Positions 1-7,960 of a stretch of 34,309 nucleotides of DNA are shown here, in pieces. The stretch's first letter is position 1; the number at the start of each line of letters is the position of its first letter. A program made the position numbers and the translations under genes. The notes beneath the pieces are model-generated. The model did no database searches and had not been told where the DNA came from. It saw only the letters and a program-made list of their open reading frames with translations. This DNA comes from an uncultured Gammaproteobacteria bacterium (GTDB lineage Bacteria; Pseudomonadota; Gammaproteobacteria; PS1; Pseudothioglobaceae): positions 1 through 34,309 of the forward strand of contig CAJXOB010000012.1 of assembly GCA_913057955.1 (NCBI GenBank), read 5' to 3'.

Positions 1-59
1 TATTTAAACCACAAACAATCTACTAGCACATTTATTTTAAGCTATTTAAATAACTAAAA

Positions 60-278
60 ATGAAGCAAAAATTCCTTTTACCAATCTTATCTATGCTTGT
101 TTCTGCTACTTTTTCACAAAATATAGCAGCTAAAAAACCGATGCTATTAAAATCTACAATTACTTCTGTAGGTTCTTCTACTGCTTATGTAAATGTAAAT
201 AAATATACAGTGCAGCAAAGTATTGGCCAAAGTGGTATTATAGGTAAAGTAAAAAATAAAAAAACTATAACGCTTTAA
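60..278 (+). CDS. Short secreted-protein-like ORF, Flavobacteriia-like, probably truncated at a junction
   Basis: The 72-residue product starts with a signal peptide (MKQK, hydrophobic core, cleavage near SFSQN/IAA). It continues with a segment containing KSTITSVGSS and VQQSIGQSG, a style I associate with the start of secreted or type IX-sorted proteins of Flavobacteriia. The ATG is preceded by an A-rich stretch with no Shine-Dalgarno site, which is usual in Bacteroidota. The reading frame ends 14 bases inside the aroK 3' end, on the opposite strand. In the relatives I have in mind the protein would continue, so this looks like a fragment whose last few codons come from aroK. It could be a true small gene, but a chimeric contig end is at least as likely. 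No function is assigned. Confidence 0.45.
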   Translation: MKQKFLLPILSMLVSATFSQNIAAKKPMLLKSTITSVGSSTAYVNVNKYTVQQSIGQSGIIGKVKNKKTITL

Positions 279-780
279 CAATTTCATCAATTACGTGATT
301 AAGTTTTTTTCTATTTGTATTAATAATGATTGAAGCAGCATCTTTATAAAGTGGATCTCTAGCTTGAACTATATTTGTAATAGTTTCTCTGCGGTTGGTA
401 CTTTTTTCAAGTAGAGGCCTGGTTTTAGATTGAGCAGTTCTCCTAAGGATTTGGTCAACGGAAGACGATAGATAGACCACAAAACCTGCTTGCCTCATTA
501 ATTCACGGTTTTCTTTCAATAAAATAGCGCCGCCGCCAGTAGCCAAAACAATATTAGGCATATTACATAATTTTTTTAATACATCAGTCTCTCGAACCCT
601 AAACCCTTCTTCACCTTCAACATCAAATATATGATCAATACTTACGCCCGTTGTGTCAATAATCTCATGATCTGAGTCAAAAAAATCTAGGCTTAAAACT
701 TCTGATAAACGCTTACCAATGGTTGTCTTACCTGAGCCCATAGGGCCAACTAAGATAATATTGTTAAGCTTTGATTGCAT
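265..780 (-). CDS. aroK: Shikimate kinase
   Basis: Phosphorylates shikimate to shikimate 3-phosphate with ATP, a cytosolic step of chorismate synthesis. The 171-residue length is normal for the family. Walker A is GPMGSGKT at residues 12-19. The D35-x-D37 pair, R61 and the triple glycine G82-G84 form the shikimate pocket, R121 lies in the lid, and R141 (RDPLY) contacts the adenine side. In most gammaproteobacteria aroB follows aroK directly, but here the sequence downstream of the stop is a plus-strand ORF of different character. The last codon or two may therefore be affected by a junction. Upstream, the zf-CHCC gene ends 18 bases away, so aroK is probably co-transcribed with ilvE. No good ribosome binding site is seen. 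Confidence 0.95.
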   Translation of the reverse strand: MQSKLNNIILVGPMGSGKTTIGKRLSEVLSLDFFDSDHEIIDTTGVSIDHIFDVEGEEGFRVRETDVLKKLCNMPNIVLATGGGAILLKENRELMRQAGFVVYLSSSVDQILRRTAQSKTRPLLEKSTNRRETITNIVQARDPLYKDAASIIINTNRKKLNHVIDEIVKAL

Positions 781-798
781 TGGTTAGGGCAAAAGTAA

Positions 799-987
799 TT
801 ATTGATCTAATTGATAATTAGCGCCGCAGTATGGACACTTTGACTTTCCATCACTAGAAAATGAAAGAAACACCTTAGGGTGCATATTCCATGTTTCCGA
901 GTCTTTTGGCGGGCAATGAAAAGGAATTTCATGCTTTGTTACTACAACATAAGAAGTGGCAGGACTATTTGATTGGGTCAAGAGCAT
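799..987 (-). CDS. zf-CHCC zinc-finger domain protein
   Basis: A 62-residue protein of the zf-CHCC family, related to the zinc-binding part of the complex I subunit NDUFS6. The ligands C25, H36, C51 and C54 sit in the family pattern (FHCPP...W..HP...CPYCG). Its bacterial role is not established; the gene is often found beside ilvE in proteobacteria, as here. The ATG at 985-987 follows a GGGAG with no spacing. The TTG three codons in (979-981) has that GGGAG six bases upstream and overlaps the ilvE stop as TTGA, so the true start may be 981 with translation coupled to ilvE. The protein would then be 60 residues with all ligands intact. Confidence 0.85.
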   Translation of the reverse strand: MLLTQSNSPATSYVVVTKHEIPFHCPPKDSETWNMHPKVFLSFSSDGKSKCPYCGANYQLDQ

Positions 988-1910
988 CTCCCATTTTCAA
1001 TCCAATGTAAAAATTCGTCATTACGGCCATGGACGCAATCAAAATATAAAGATTGAAGTTTTTCGGTAATCGGTCCTCGTGACCCTATGCCTATTTGATT
1101 TCCATCTAAGTCTCTTATCGGCGTTACCTCTGCAGCGGTACCCGTAAAGAAGGCCTCATCAGCTTGATAGATATCTTCACAAGAAATTTTCTTTTCAACG
1201 ACCTTATGCCCTAAAGATTTTGCCAAAGTAAAGATAGTGTCTCGAGTGATTCCTGGTAAAGCTGAAGACAAATGAGGCGTATAAAGAACCTCATCTTTAA
1301 TAACAAAGATATTCTCCCCGCTTCCTTCTGAGACAGAGCCCTCTACATCCAGCATTAAAGCCTCATCAAATCCGTGGGATTGTGCCTCTTTAAGTGCCAT
1401 TATTGAATTTATGTAGTTACCATTCATTTTTGCACCACTTAAATCAGGGTGGGCATGATGCCTAATATACGATGACTTTCGAATTCTAATGCCATTTTTC
1501 ATGTTATCGTCACCCAAATAAGACCCCCACTCCCAGGCGGCTATCATTACGTGTACCTTTAAATTATCAGCCCTTAAGCCCATGCCCTCGGATCCATAAA
1601 AACACATTGGCCGTATGTAGGCAGAATTTAGGTTATTTTTCTTAACAACATCTCTTTGTGCTTGATTTAAAGTATCCGAGTCAAAAGGAATATCCATTCC
1701 AAGAATCCTGGCTGAATTAAATAAACGCTCAGTATGCTTTTCAAGTTTAAATATTGCAGGCCCATCTGAGGTTTCATAAGCGCGAACACCTTCAAATGCT
1801 CCCATTCCATAGTGCAGGGTATGAGTTAGGACGTGAACTTTTGCTTCTCGCCATTCAACCCATTCTCCATCCATCCAGATGAAGCCATCTCTGTCTTCCA
1901 TTGTCATCAT
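978..1910 (-). CDS. ilvE: Branched-chain amino acid aminotransferase
   Basis: A class IV PLP-dependent aminotransferase that catalyses the last step of valine, leucine and isoleucine synthesis, using glutamate as amino donor. The 310-residue product has the N-terminal HYGMGAFEGVR motif (33-43), the PLP-binding lysine K161 in GAKMNGNYINS, the EGSGENIF segment and the C-terminal GTAAEVTPI phosphate-binding loop. These match IlvE rather than D-amino-acid transaminase or aminodeoxychorismate lyase. An AAGG lies a few bases before the ATG. It is the first gene of a minus-strand unit ilvE-zf-CHCC-aroK and has a good promoter upstream at 1967-1996. Confidence 0.95.
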   Translation of the reverse strand: MMTMEDRDGFIWMDGEWVEWREAKVHVLTHTLHYGMGAFEGVRAYETSDGPAIFKLEKHTERLFNSARILGMDIPFDSDTLNQAQRDVVKKNNLNSAYIRPMCFYGSEGMGLRADNLKVHVMIAAWEWGSYLGDDNMKNGIRIRKSSYIRHHAHPDLSGAKMNGNYINSIMALKEAQSHGFDEALMLDVEGSVSEGSGENIFVIKDEVLYTPHLSSALPGITRDTIFTLAKSLGHKVVEKKISCEDIYQADEAFFTGTAAEVTPIRDLDGNQIGIGSRGPITEKLQSLYFDCVHGRNDEFLHWIENGRCS

Positions 1911-1966
1911 AAAAAGCCTTAATTTTTAAAAATTAAACTATATGTTTCTTAGATATTTATCACGAA

Positions 1967-1996
1967 ATTATACCCAGCAATTTATGAAGTTTTCAA
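1967..1996 (-). promoter_or_regulatory. Sigma70-type promoter of ilvE
   Basis: Read on the minus strand, TTGAAA (1991-1996) and TATAAT (1967-1972) are separated by 18 bases. Transcription would start near 1959, giving a leader of about 50 bases before the ilvE ATG. The -10 matches consensus fully and the -35 at five of six positions. Prediction only. Confidence 0.62.
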
Positions 1997-2022
1997 TATC
2001 TAATATATGTTAAATCACTAGG

Positions 2023-2028
2023 TATAAT
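2023..2028 (+). promoter_or_regulatory. Possible -10 element for the M48 protease gene
   Basis: A consensus TATAAT lies 36 bases before the ATG at 2065 on the plus strand. The bases at -35 spacing (around 2000-2005) are a poor match, so this is a weak prediction. Confidence 0.3.
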
Positions 2029-2064
2029 TAGTTTTAAAACTTTTTACCTTCTAAATTAAAAAAA

Positions 2065-3309
2065 ATGGAATTCAACTTATTTACTTTTATTTTTTTATTC
2101 GCAATTTCAACGTCAGTTTTATCATTACTTTGGCTTAATTTTAGACAAGATAAAGCAATAAACAACTCCTTTAACGCTGTTCCAGAAGGCTTTACTGAAT
2201 CAATTAAGCTAGAGGATCATCAAAAAGCGGGTAATTACACTAAAGCGAAGCTTCTTTTAAATCATTTTGAAATCATTTTTTCAACGATTGTCCTTCTTGT
2301 GTGGACGCTAGGTGGGGCCATGAATTCACTGGACTCTTTTTGGAATCAAAGAATTTTAGATCCTGTTTTAATGGGAACAGTTTTTGTTCTCAGTATTATG
2401 CTAATTGCAAGTCTAATTGACCTCCCCTTCAGCATCTATCGCACCTTTGTTCTTGAGCAAAAATTTGGTTTTAATCGTATGACAGTTAAGACTTTTATAG
2501 GAGATCTATTTAAAGAGATTTTATTAACTTTAATTTTAATGCTGCCTCTTATCTACGCAATCTTATTTCTTATGAATATTGAAGCCATTGGGAATTACTG
2601 GTGGATTTATGTTTGGTTAATTATCAGCCTATTTTCACTCATAATGATGTGGGTTTACCCCTCTTACATTGCACCAATTTTTAATAAATTTAATCCTCTT
2701 GATAACGAAAATCTTAAAAGTAGAATTACAAACCTACTTGATCGAACAGGTTTTGGTAGCGATGGAATATACGTTATGGATGGATCTAAAAGATCCTCAC
2801 ATGGAAATGCATACTTTACAGGTATTGGTAAAAATAAAAGAATAGTGTTCTTTGACACCCTGCTTAAAGGCATGGAAGATAATGAAATTGAAGCTATTCT
2901 GGCGCATGAGTTAGGTCACTTTCACCATAAACACACTCAAAAAAGAATGATTAGCTCTTTTATATTTAGCTTTGCTAGTCTTGCCTTATTGGGCTTCTTA
3001 ATTAACCAAACATGGTTTTATAATGGACTTGGAATAGTCGAGCCTTCATCTCATGCCGCGCTAATTCTTTTTACTTTGGCGCTTCCAGTCTTCAGTTTTT
3101 TTATAACTCCAATAAGTAATCTTGCTTCAAGAAAACATGAATTTCAAGCTGATGCTTTCGCTGCGAGACATACAGATGCTAACGATTTAATTTCATCTTT
3201 AATCAAGCTTTACAAAGATAACTCATCGTCACTATCTCCAGACAAATACTACTCAGCCTTTCATGACTCACACCCAAGTGCAGTTCTCAGAATCGCACGC
3301 TTACAATAA
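2065..3309 (+). CDS. M48 family membrane metalloprotease (CAAX prenyl protease/Ste24 type)
   Basis: A 414-residue integral membrane zinc protease. The N-terminal part (about 1-210) has several hydrophobic helices and matches the M48 N-terminal CAAX-protease domain; the C-terminal part is the M48 catalytic domain. The zinc motif is HELGH with H281, E282 and H285. The third ligand is E359, in HEFQADAFA, followed by D363. Ste24-type length separates it from the shorter HtpX proteins. In bacteria these enzymes are thought to act in membrane protein quality control; the substrate is unknown. No clear Shine-Dalgarno site is visible. rsgA starts 15 bases downstream, so the two are probably one transcript. 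Confidence 0.92.
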   Translation: MEFNLFTFIFLFAISTSVLSLLWLNFRQDKAINNSFNAVPEGFTESIKLEDHQKAGNYTKAKLLLNHFEIIFSTIVLLVWTLGGAMNSLDSFWNQRILDPVLMGTVFVLSIMLIASLIDLPFSIYRTFVLEQKFGFNRMTVKTFIGDLFKEILLTLILMLPLIYAILFLMNIEAIGNYWWIYVWLIISLFSLIMMWVYPSYIAPIFNKFNPLDNENLKSRITNLLDRTGFGSDGIYVMDGSKRSSHGNAYFTGIGKNKRIVFFDTLLKGMEDNEIEAILAHELGHFHHKHTQKRMISSFIFSFASLALLGFLINQTWFYNGLGIVEPSSHAALILFTLALPVFSFFITPISNLASRKHEFQADAFAARHTDANDLISSLIKLYKDNSSSLSPDKYYSAFHDSHPSAVLRIARLQ

Positions 3310-3324
3310 CGAATTAAGCACTTA

Positions 3325-4287
3325 GTGGCTCTTACTAGAAGACAACAGTGGCGCATCGATAAGGTTCAATCCGAAAAAATTGCTCGCGCTAATAAAGCGT
3401 CCATCAAAGCAGAGTCAGATATAGAGAGTAGTGAAACTGAACACAAAGGCTTGGTGATTACTCGATATGGTCAGCGCCAGCTCGTTGAGCTTGATAGCGG
3501 AGAAGTTTTACAGACAGTGAGTCGTCAGAATATTGGTTTTTCAGTTGCAGGGGACCGAGTGCTCTTTCAAGCAACCAAGGAAGGCGAAGGAATAGTCACA
3601 GCAATATATCCCCGGAAAACAGAACTAAGAAGACAAGACCGCTTAATAGCAGCCAATATTGATCAGCTTTGGCTAATTGTTGCTGTTGAGCCTCACTATC
3701 AGTTTGAGCTTATAGATCGTTACCTTGTAATCGCAGAGGACTCTAATCTTCCAATTAATATTGTTGTTAATAAAATTGAACTTTCAAAAAATAGTGAGCA
3801 ACTCATAAATGACTTTTCACATTATGAGGCTCTTGGTTATGGCGTCCACTTTTTAAGTGTTAAAAATGAGACAAACTTAAAGGAATTCAAAACAAAACTT
3901 GTTAATAAATCGCACATTTTTCTCGGTCAGTCTGGCGTTGGAAAGTCATCTCTAATTAACTCACTTATTCCAGATTTAGAGCTAAGAGTTAATGAAATTT
4001 CTAGTAAGAGCAAGCTTGGCAAACATACAACAACAAACACAACTATTTATCATATACCTAGTGGCGGTGATTTAATTGACTCTCCAGGAATAAGAGAGTT
4101 TCAATTAGACAACCTTTCTGAAAGACAGATAGTTAATGGATTTAGAGAATTTAAGTCACTAGCAGGTGAATGCAGGTTTAGAAACTGTCACCATATTAAT
4201 GAGCCCGGATGCGTAGTTAAAAATGCCGTTGAACTCGGAGTAATAAACTCTAATCGCTATGAAAGCTATCTTAACATCCTTCCTTAA
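3325..4287 (+). CDS. rsgA: Ribosome small-subunit biogenesis GTPase RsgA
   Basis: A circularly permuted GTPase that acts in late 30S maturation. The 320-residue product has an N-terminal OB-fold region (about 40-105) and then GTPase motifs in permuted order: G4 NKIE at 149-152 (E replaces the usual D), G1 GQSGVGKSS at 201-209, and G3 DSPG at 252-255. A C-terminal zinc finger has C283, C288, H290 and C296 with the spacing seen in other RsgA proteins. The start is GTG at 3325; the residues after it (LTRRQQWRI) resemble the basic N-terminus of gammaproteobacterial RsgA, which supports the choice. The stop codon abuts the stop of the convergent methyltransferase gene with no bases between them. 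Confidence 0.96.
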   Translation: MALTRRQQWRIDKVQSEKIARANKASIKAESDIESSETEHKGLVITRYGQRQLVELDSGEVLQTVSRQNIGFSVAGDRVLFQATKEGEGIVTAIYPRKTELRRQDRLIAANIDQLWLIVAVEPHYQFELIDRYLVIAEDSNLPINIVVNKIELSKNSEQLINDFSHYEALGYGVHFLSVKNETNLKEFKTKLVNKSHIFLGQSGVGKSSLINSLIPDLELRVNEISSKSKLGKHTTTNTTIYHIPSGGDLIDSPGIREFQLDNLSERQIVNGFREFKSLAGECRFRNCHHINEPGCVVKNAVELGVINSNRYESYLNILP

Positions 4288-4932
4288 CTATTTTTTTTGG
4301 AAGAAAACCACCCTTTCTGAAATAAAATAAACCTCAATATTCAAATAGCTTGCTAAGAAACTTAGCGACTTTTTAGTAAAAAAGCCTATATGAGATGGGT
4401 CATTCTTGTAATACCATGAGCTAAAGTCAATTTGAGGGGTTAATATTTGGGTCATTACAGCAAGGTGACCTTGATTATTAAGCATTTCAATAAGTCTGCT
4501 TATCTCTGCCATAGGCTCACTCAAGTGCTCCACTACTTCAGTAGCAGTAATAAAGTCATACTTTTTCTCAAATACAGAAATATCATTAGCATAGAACTTG
4601 TCATAGAGATCCACAGAGTGTCCACATTCTTCAAGCATAAGAGAAAGCGTTGGGCCAGGGCCTGAGCCGAAATCAAGGCCATTTGATTTTTGTTGGATCC
4701 TTTCTAAAAGGGGCACTAATAGTTGGGATAAGAAGTGGCGATAACGATGATCATTAGGATCATTATTATGGGTATCGTATCTTGATTTTTCCTCAGCATC
4801 TGAGAGGTGATACATTTTTGGAACAAAAATAAAATCACAACTTAAACAGCGTAAATATTCGCAAAACTTCTCTTTATAGAATTTAGAGCTATTAGTTGTC
4901 TTACATAGTGGACAAGCAATCTTATTAATCAC
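4288..4932 (-). CDS. Class I SAM-dependent methyltransferase with N-terminal zinc ribbon
   Basis: A 214-residue protein. The first 35 residues hold a CPLC...CLSC four-cysteine zinc-ribbon-like motif. The rest is a Rossmann-type methyltransferase with motif I LDFGSGPGP (about 86-94) and an acidic motif in EVVEHL. This matches the broad Methyltransf_23 group; the substrate cannot be told from sequence. Homologues of this shape are often annotated only as class I methyltransferases. The start is GTG at 4930-4932 with a weak GCGGA five bases before it. The gene lies 26 bases beyond the slyD stop and may be read through from slyD. Confidence 0.83.
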   Translation of the reverse strand: MINKIACPLCKTTNSSKFYKEKFCEYLRCLSCDFIFVPKMYHLSDAEEKSRYDTHNNDPNDHRYRHFLSQLLVPLLERIQQKSNGLDFGSGPGPTLSLMLEECGHSVDLYDKFYANDISVFEKKYDFITATEVVEHLSEPMAEISRLIEMLNNQGHLAVMTQILTPQIDFSSWYYKNDPSHIGFFTKKSLSFLASYLNIEVYFISERVVFFQKK

Positions 4933-4958
4933 TTTAGTCCGCTAAGAGTCATATTTAT

Positions 4959-5444
4959 TTAGTGGGAGTGTCCGCCAGCAGAGTGAGCATGCCCATGAGA
5001 AACCTCCTCTTCCAATGCATCTCTAACGTCTTCAATAGAGACTGAGAAGTGAAGAGTTTCTCCAGCCAAAGGATGGTTTGCATCAACAGTAATCTTTTCG
5101 TCATCCATCTTAATAACAGTCACAACAAAAGGGCTTCCATCTTGGTCTTGAGATTGGAGCTGCATCCCAATAGTTACCTCATCAATTCCTTGTAGGGCAG
5201 TTCTTGGAATTTCTTGAATTGCATCATCCATTTTAAGGCCATAACCCTCTTCAGGCTCAATAGAAACCTCAACCTTATCACCTTTCTTAGAGCCCTCTAA
5301 AGCTGTCTCTAATCCTGGAATTATGTTTCCATGACCCTGTAAAAAGTCCATAGTTTCTTTGCCTTCAGACGAATCAATAACGTCTCCCGCATCATTCTTA
5401 AGGGTGTAATGCATTGAAACGACTTTATCTTTAGTTACTTTCAT
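4959..5444 (-). CDS. slyD: FKBP-type peptidyl-prolyl isomerase, SlyD type
   Basis: A cytosolic prolyl isomerase and chaperone that also binds nickel and other metals. The FKBP domain is split by an insert-in-flap region, as in SlyD. The motifs LQGHGNIIPGLETALEG and GEEYG-like PEEGYG are present. The C-terminus is a short histidine-rich tail (HGHAH...GGHSH) that would bind metal. The chosen ATG (5442-5444) has GGAG five bases upstream; an in-frame start 13 codons earlier would add MGGLFFVLNFGED, which is atypical for SlyD and lacks a ribosome binding site. That gives 161 residues. A predicted terminator-like hairpin sits in the leader. Confidence 0.93.
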   Translation of the reverse strand: MKVTKDKVVSMHYTLKNDAGDVIDSSEGKETMDFLQGHGNIIPGLETALEGSKKGDKVEVSIEPEEGYGLKMDDAIQEIPRTALQGIDEVTIGMQLQSQDQDGSPFVVTVIKMDDEKITVDANHPLAGETLHFSVSIEDVRDALEEEVSHGHAHSAGGHSH

Positions 5445-5465
5445 ATCTTCTCCAAAATTTAATAC

Positions 5466-5495
5466 AAAAAAAAGACCCCCCAAGATGGAAAGTCT
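5466..5495 (-). terminator. Terminator-like hairpin in the slyD leader (possible attenuator)
   Basis: In minus-strand RNA the segment folds as AGACUUUCC / GGGGGGUCU with an AUCUU loop, including three G-U pairs, and runs straight into eight U residues. The G-U pairs exist only in the minus transcript, so the signal is directional. The gene upstream already has its own terminator at 5574-5595. This hairpin therefore lies inside the slyD leader, between the likely promoter and the GGAG ribosome binding site. Confidence 0.5.
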
Positions 5496-5529
5496 AAAAG
5501 TAATTCTTTGTTACAGGGTGAATCTCAAT

Positions 5530-5535
5530 ATTATA
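5530..5535 (-). promoter_or_regulatory. Possible -10 element of slyD
   Basis: TATAAT on the minus strand, in the interval between the upstream terminator and the leader hairpin. The -35 region is poor. A start near 5522 would give a leader of about 78 bases. Confidence 0.35.
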
Positions 5536-5573
5536 TTTTATCATATACCAAAGAAACTTCAGACTAAAGCATT

Positions 5574-5595
5574 AAAAAATCTTACTAAGTAAGAT
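5574..5595 (-). terminator. Rho-independent terminator of the hemH/TIGR01777 operon
   Basis: On the minus strand ATCTTAC and GTAAGAT pair perfectly (7 bp) around a TTA loop and are followed by a run of T. The stem overlaps the stop codon of the TIGR01777 gene. Confidence 0.62.
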
Positions 5596-6427
5596 CATCT
5601 ATTGCACTCTTAATATCTGGATAATCAAAAATGAAGCCTTCCTCAAGTATTTTTTTTGGGATAACAGATATACTCTCTGTCAATATTTGTGAGCCACTTC
5701 CAAAAAGTAGTTTTAACTGCCATTCCCAAAGCGGCACTAAAAATGGTCTTTTTAAAGCACTAGCAAGAGCTTTACCCAATACCTTTTGAGGAATAGGCTC
5801 TGGCGCAGTAATGTTATACACACCCTTAGCTTTTGGATTATTTAAAATAAAATTAACAGCTCTTACAAGATCTTTTATGTGAATCCAAGAAAAACATTGG
5901 TTTCCACTTGCAATTGGACCGCCTAATCCAAAAAAATAAGGCCAATAAAGCTTCATAAAAGCGCCTCCACTCCTTGAAAGAACAACCCCAAACCTTAAAA
6001 TTATGGTGTCTTCTGAAATTGACTTTGCAGCGCTCTCCCATGCCACTGAAAGCTCAGCAAGATAACCCTCGCCTCTTACGCCACTCTCAGAGTGAGGGCT
6101 TCTACAATCTGATTCAGGATAAAAACTAACCCCTGAAGCGCACATTACCCTTGGCTTGGTTGTCATCATGCTTATTGCTTTTGAGAGCATTTGAGTTGTA
6201 TCAACCCTACTCTCCCAAACTTCTTTTAGATGACTCTTAGTCCATCGCTTTGCAATAGTCGATCCAGACAGTTGAATAACAAGATCACTATCTTTTAATG
6301 ACAATGATAAAGTGTCTAAGGATTTAAAAACGCTTCTATTTAAGCACTGAACTTCATGACTAACTGAAAGATTTTTTGCAAGCGCATTACCAATTAATCC
6401 CGAACCACCAAAGATGACAATCTTCAT
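5585..6427 (-). CDS. TIGR01777 family NAD(P)-binding epimerase-like protein
   Basis: A 280-residue extended short-chain dehydrogenase/epimerase fold protein. The nucleotide-binding motif GGSGLIG is at residues 7-13. The internal motif with RFGVVLSRSGGA and the C-terminal DUF1731 part (PVPLW-like FLVPLWEWQLK and ILTESISVIPKKILEEGF) mark the TIGR01777 family, which includes E. coli YfcH. The reaction is not known. The gene follows hemH after 4 bases and is surely co-transcribed with it. A terminator overlaps the stop codon. Confidence 0.92.
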   Translation of the reverse strand: MKIVIFGGSGLIGNALAKNLSVSHEVQCLNRSVFKSLDTLSLSLKDSDLVIQLSGSTIAKRWTKSHLKEVWESRVDTTQMLSKAISMMTTKPRVMCASGVSFYPESDCRSPHSESGVRGEGYLAELSVAWESAAKSISEDTIILRFGVVLSRSGGAFMKLYWPYFFGLGGPIASGNQCFSWIHIKDLVRAVNFILNNPKAKGVYNITAPEPIPQKVLGKALASALKRPFLVPLWEWQLKLLFGSGSQILTESISVIPKKILEEGFIFDYPDIKSAIDDLT

Positions 6428-6431
6428 CTTA

Positions 6432-7463
6432 TTACATCCACCCTACTGCATTTTTTAGTAAAAGCTGTGTTAGAAATTCGATATGGTCTTTTCTGTCATT
6501 AAGTGCTGGAATATAGCCAAATTTTTCACCGCCTGACTCCATAAAATAATCATGATTTTCTTCACTAATCTCTTCAATCGTCTCAAGACAATCTGCAGAA
6601 AAACCAGGACAGATAACTTGAACATTTTTCACGCCTTTGGCTGGAAGTGCCTTTAATGTTTTGTCAGTATATTCCTTCATCCATTCGCCAGCTCCCAGTC
6701 TAGATTGGAACGTCATAGTATATTCATTAGGCTTTAAATTTAACTTAGAGGCCAAAAGAAAGGTAGTTTTACAACATTGGCATGGATAGTTATCTCCCTT
6801 ATCAAAGTAGCGCTTTGGGATGCCGTGATATGACATAAGGAGGAGGTCTGGCTTACCATGAGCAGCCTGATATTCTTTAACGCTATTTGCCAAAGCTTCA
6901 ATATATAAATCTTCTTTACTGTAGCTACTAATAAACCTTAAGTCAGGAACATTTCTCCAGTTCATCAACTCTCTAGCAGCTGCATCAAAAACTGAACCAG
7001 TTGATGCCCCAGCATATTGAGGATATAAAGGTAAGATGATAATATTATTACATCCCTGAGCCTCAAGCTCGTTTAGTGCAGAGCCCATTGATGGATTTCC
7101 ATAGCTCATACCTAAAGACACAGCAAACTTACCCGGTGCATTCTTCTCAAGCTCAGACGCTATTGCATTTTTTTGTTTTTTTGCAATCGATAGAAGCGGA
7201 GAGCCTTCTCCATGAGTATCCCAAACGGTTTTGTAGGCTTTTGCAGATTTTTTGGGTCTTAAATTCAGAATAACAGCATTCAATATAATTTGCCAAATCC
7301 ATCTAGGCGGAGGAGGCTCAATGACTCTAGTGTCTGATAGAAACTGCCTTAAGTAGGGTTTAACTGCTGCCTTAGTAGGCGCATCAGGGGTGCCCAAATT
7401 AGACAAAAGAATTCCAATTTTTGTATCACCGACAGATTCATGAATTGAAGTACATTGGTACAA
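6432..7463 (-). CDS. hemH: Ferrochelatase
   Basis: Inserts ferrous iron into protoporphyrin IX, the last step of protoheme synthesis. The 343-residue product has SNLGTPDAP near the N-terminus, the active-site histidine H213 in SYHGIPKRY, the segment QSRLGAGEWMKEYTD, and the CPGFSADCLETIEEI motif (285-299) with the conserved acidic residues. The start is TTG at 7461-7463. It has GAGAG six bases upstream, and no ATG occurs in frame before the conserved region, so TTG is well supported. It forms an operon with the TIGR01777 gene and is divergent from cbiX, another tetrapyrrole chelatase. Confidence 0.96.
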   Translation of the reverse strand: MYQCTSIHESVGDTKIGILLSNLGTPDAPTKAAVKPYLRQFLSDTRVIEPPPPRWIWQIILNAVILNLRPKKSAKAYKTVWDTHGEGSPLLSIAKKQKNAIASELEKNAPGKFAVSLGMSYGNPSMGSALNELEAQGCNNIIILPLYPQYAGASTGSVFDAAARELMNWRNVPDLRFISSYSKEDLYIEALANSVKEYQAAHGKPDLLLMSYHGIPKRYFDKGDNYPCQCCKTTFLLASKLNLKPNEYTMTFQSRLGAGEWMKEYTDKTLKALPAKGVKNVQVICPGFSADCLETIEEISEENHDYFMESGGEKFGYIPALNDRKDHIEFLTQLLLKNAVGWM

Positions 7464-7591
7464 TTTAATCTCTCAAATTTAATTTTCAACGTGATAAGAT
7501 ACCCTATAAAGTGCCTTTCACTGTAAAACATCTTAACAGTATCTATTGTAGTTACTTAACCATTCTCACTAACATTATTATATAAATAAAT

Positions 7592-7960
7592 ATGCATATA
7601 TTGTTACTAGTTGCACACGGAAGCAGAAGGCAAGAATCAAACCTTGAGATTGAATCTTTATCCAAAAAAATTGCAAAAATTGAGTCAAAAGAATTTGACA
7701 AAGTAATGCCTGCCTTCCTAGAGTTTGCTTCACCCTCAATACCAGAGGCAATAAAAAAGTGCAGTGAAATTGGTGCAGCTAAAGTAACAATATTACCGTA
7801 CTTTTTATCTGCTGGCGTTCACATCACGCGAGACATACCCAATGAAATTAGTGAGGCCTCTCAAAACACCCCAGGTCTTGACATTCAAATTGCAAATTAC
7901 TTTGGATCAAGAGATGAAATTGCTGAAATTCTAATGAAGACTGCTCTAGATATTAAATAA
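7592..7960 (+). CDS. cbiX: Sirohydrochlorin chelatase, short CbiX type
   Basis: A 122-residue single-domain class II chelatase. The metal/porphyrin histidines H9 (LVAHGSR) and H77 (LSAGVHITRDIP) are present. Short CbiX proteins insert cobalt (B12 route) or iron (siroheme route) into sirohydrochlorin; the metal cannot be told here. If the host is a sulfur oxidiser, siroheme for reverse dissimilatory sulfite reductase would be a natural use, but that is inference. It is divergent from hemH across 128 bases (7464-7591), in which I see only AT-rich sequence and no convincing promoter. The start lacks a clear ribosome binding site. Confidence 0.87.
   Translation: MHILLLVAHGSRRQESNLEIESLSKKIAKIESKEFDKVMPAFLEFASPSIPEAIKKCSEIGAAKVTILPYFLSAGVHITRDIPNEISEASQNTPGLDIQIANYFGSRDEIAEILMKTALDIK

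Noticed and set aside
5445-5483. A 13-residue N-terminal extension of SlyD
   Set aside because: It lacks a ribosome binding site, overlaps the leader hairpin, and is not typical of SlyD; GGAG precedes the later ATG.
5853-6041. Many open frames on the opposite strand or in other frames of zwf, glk, pgl, hemH, binding-protein and ABC genes
   Set aside because: They lie wholly inside genes with clear family motifs, have no ribosome binding sites or domains of their own, and are explained as shadow frames.
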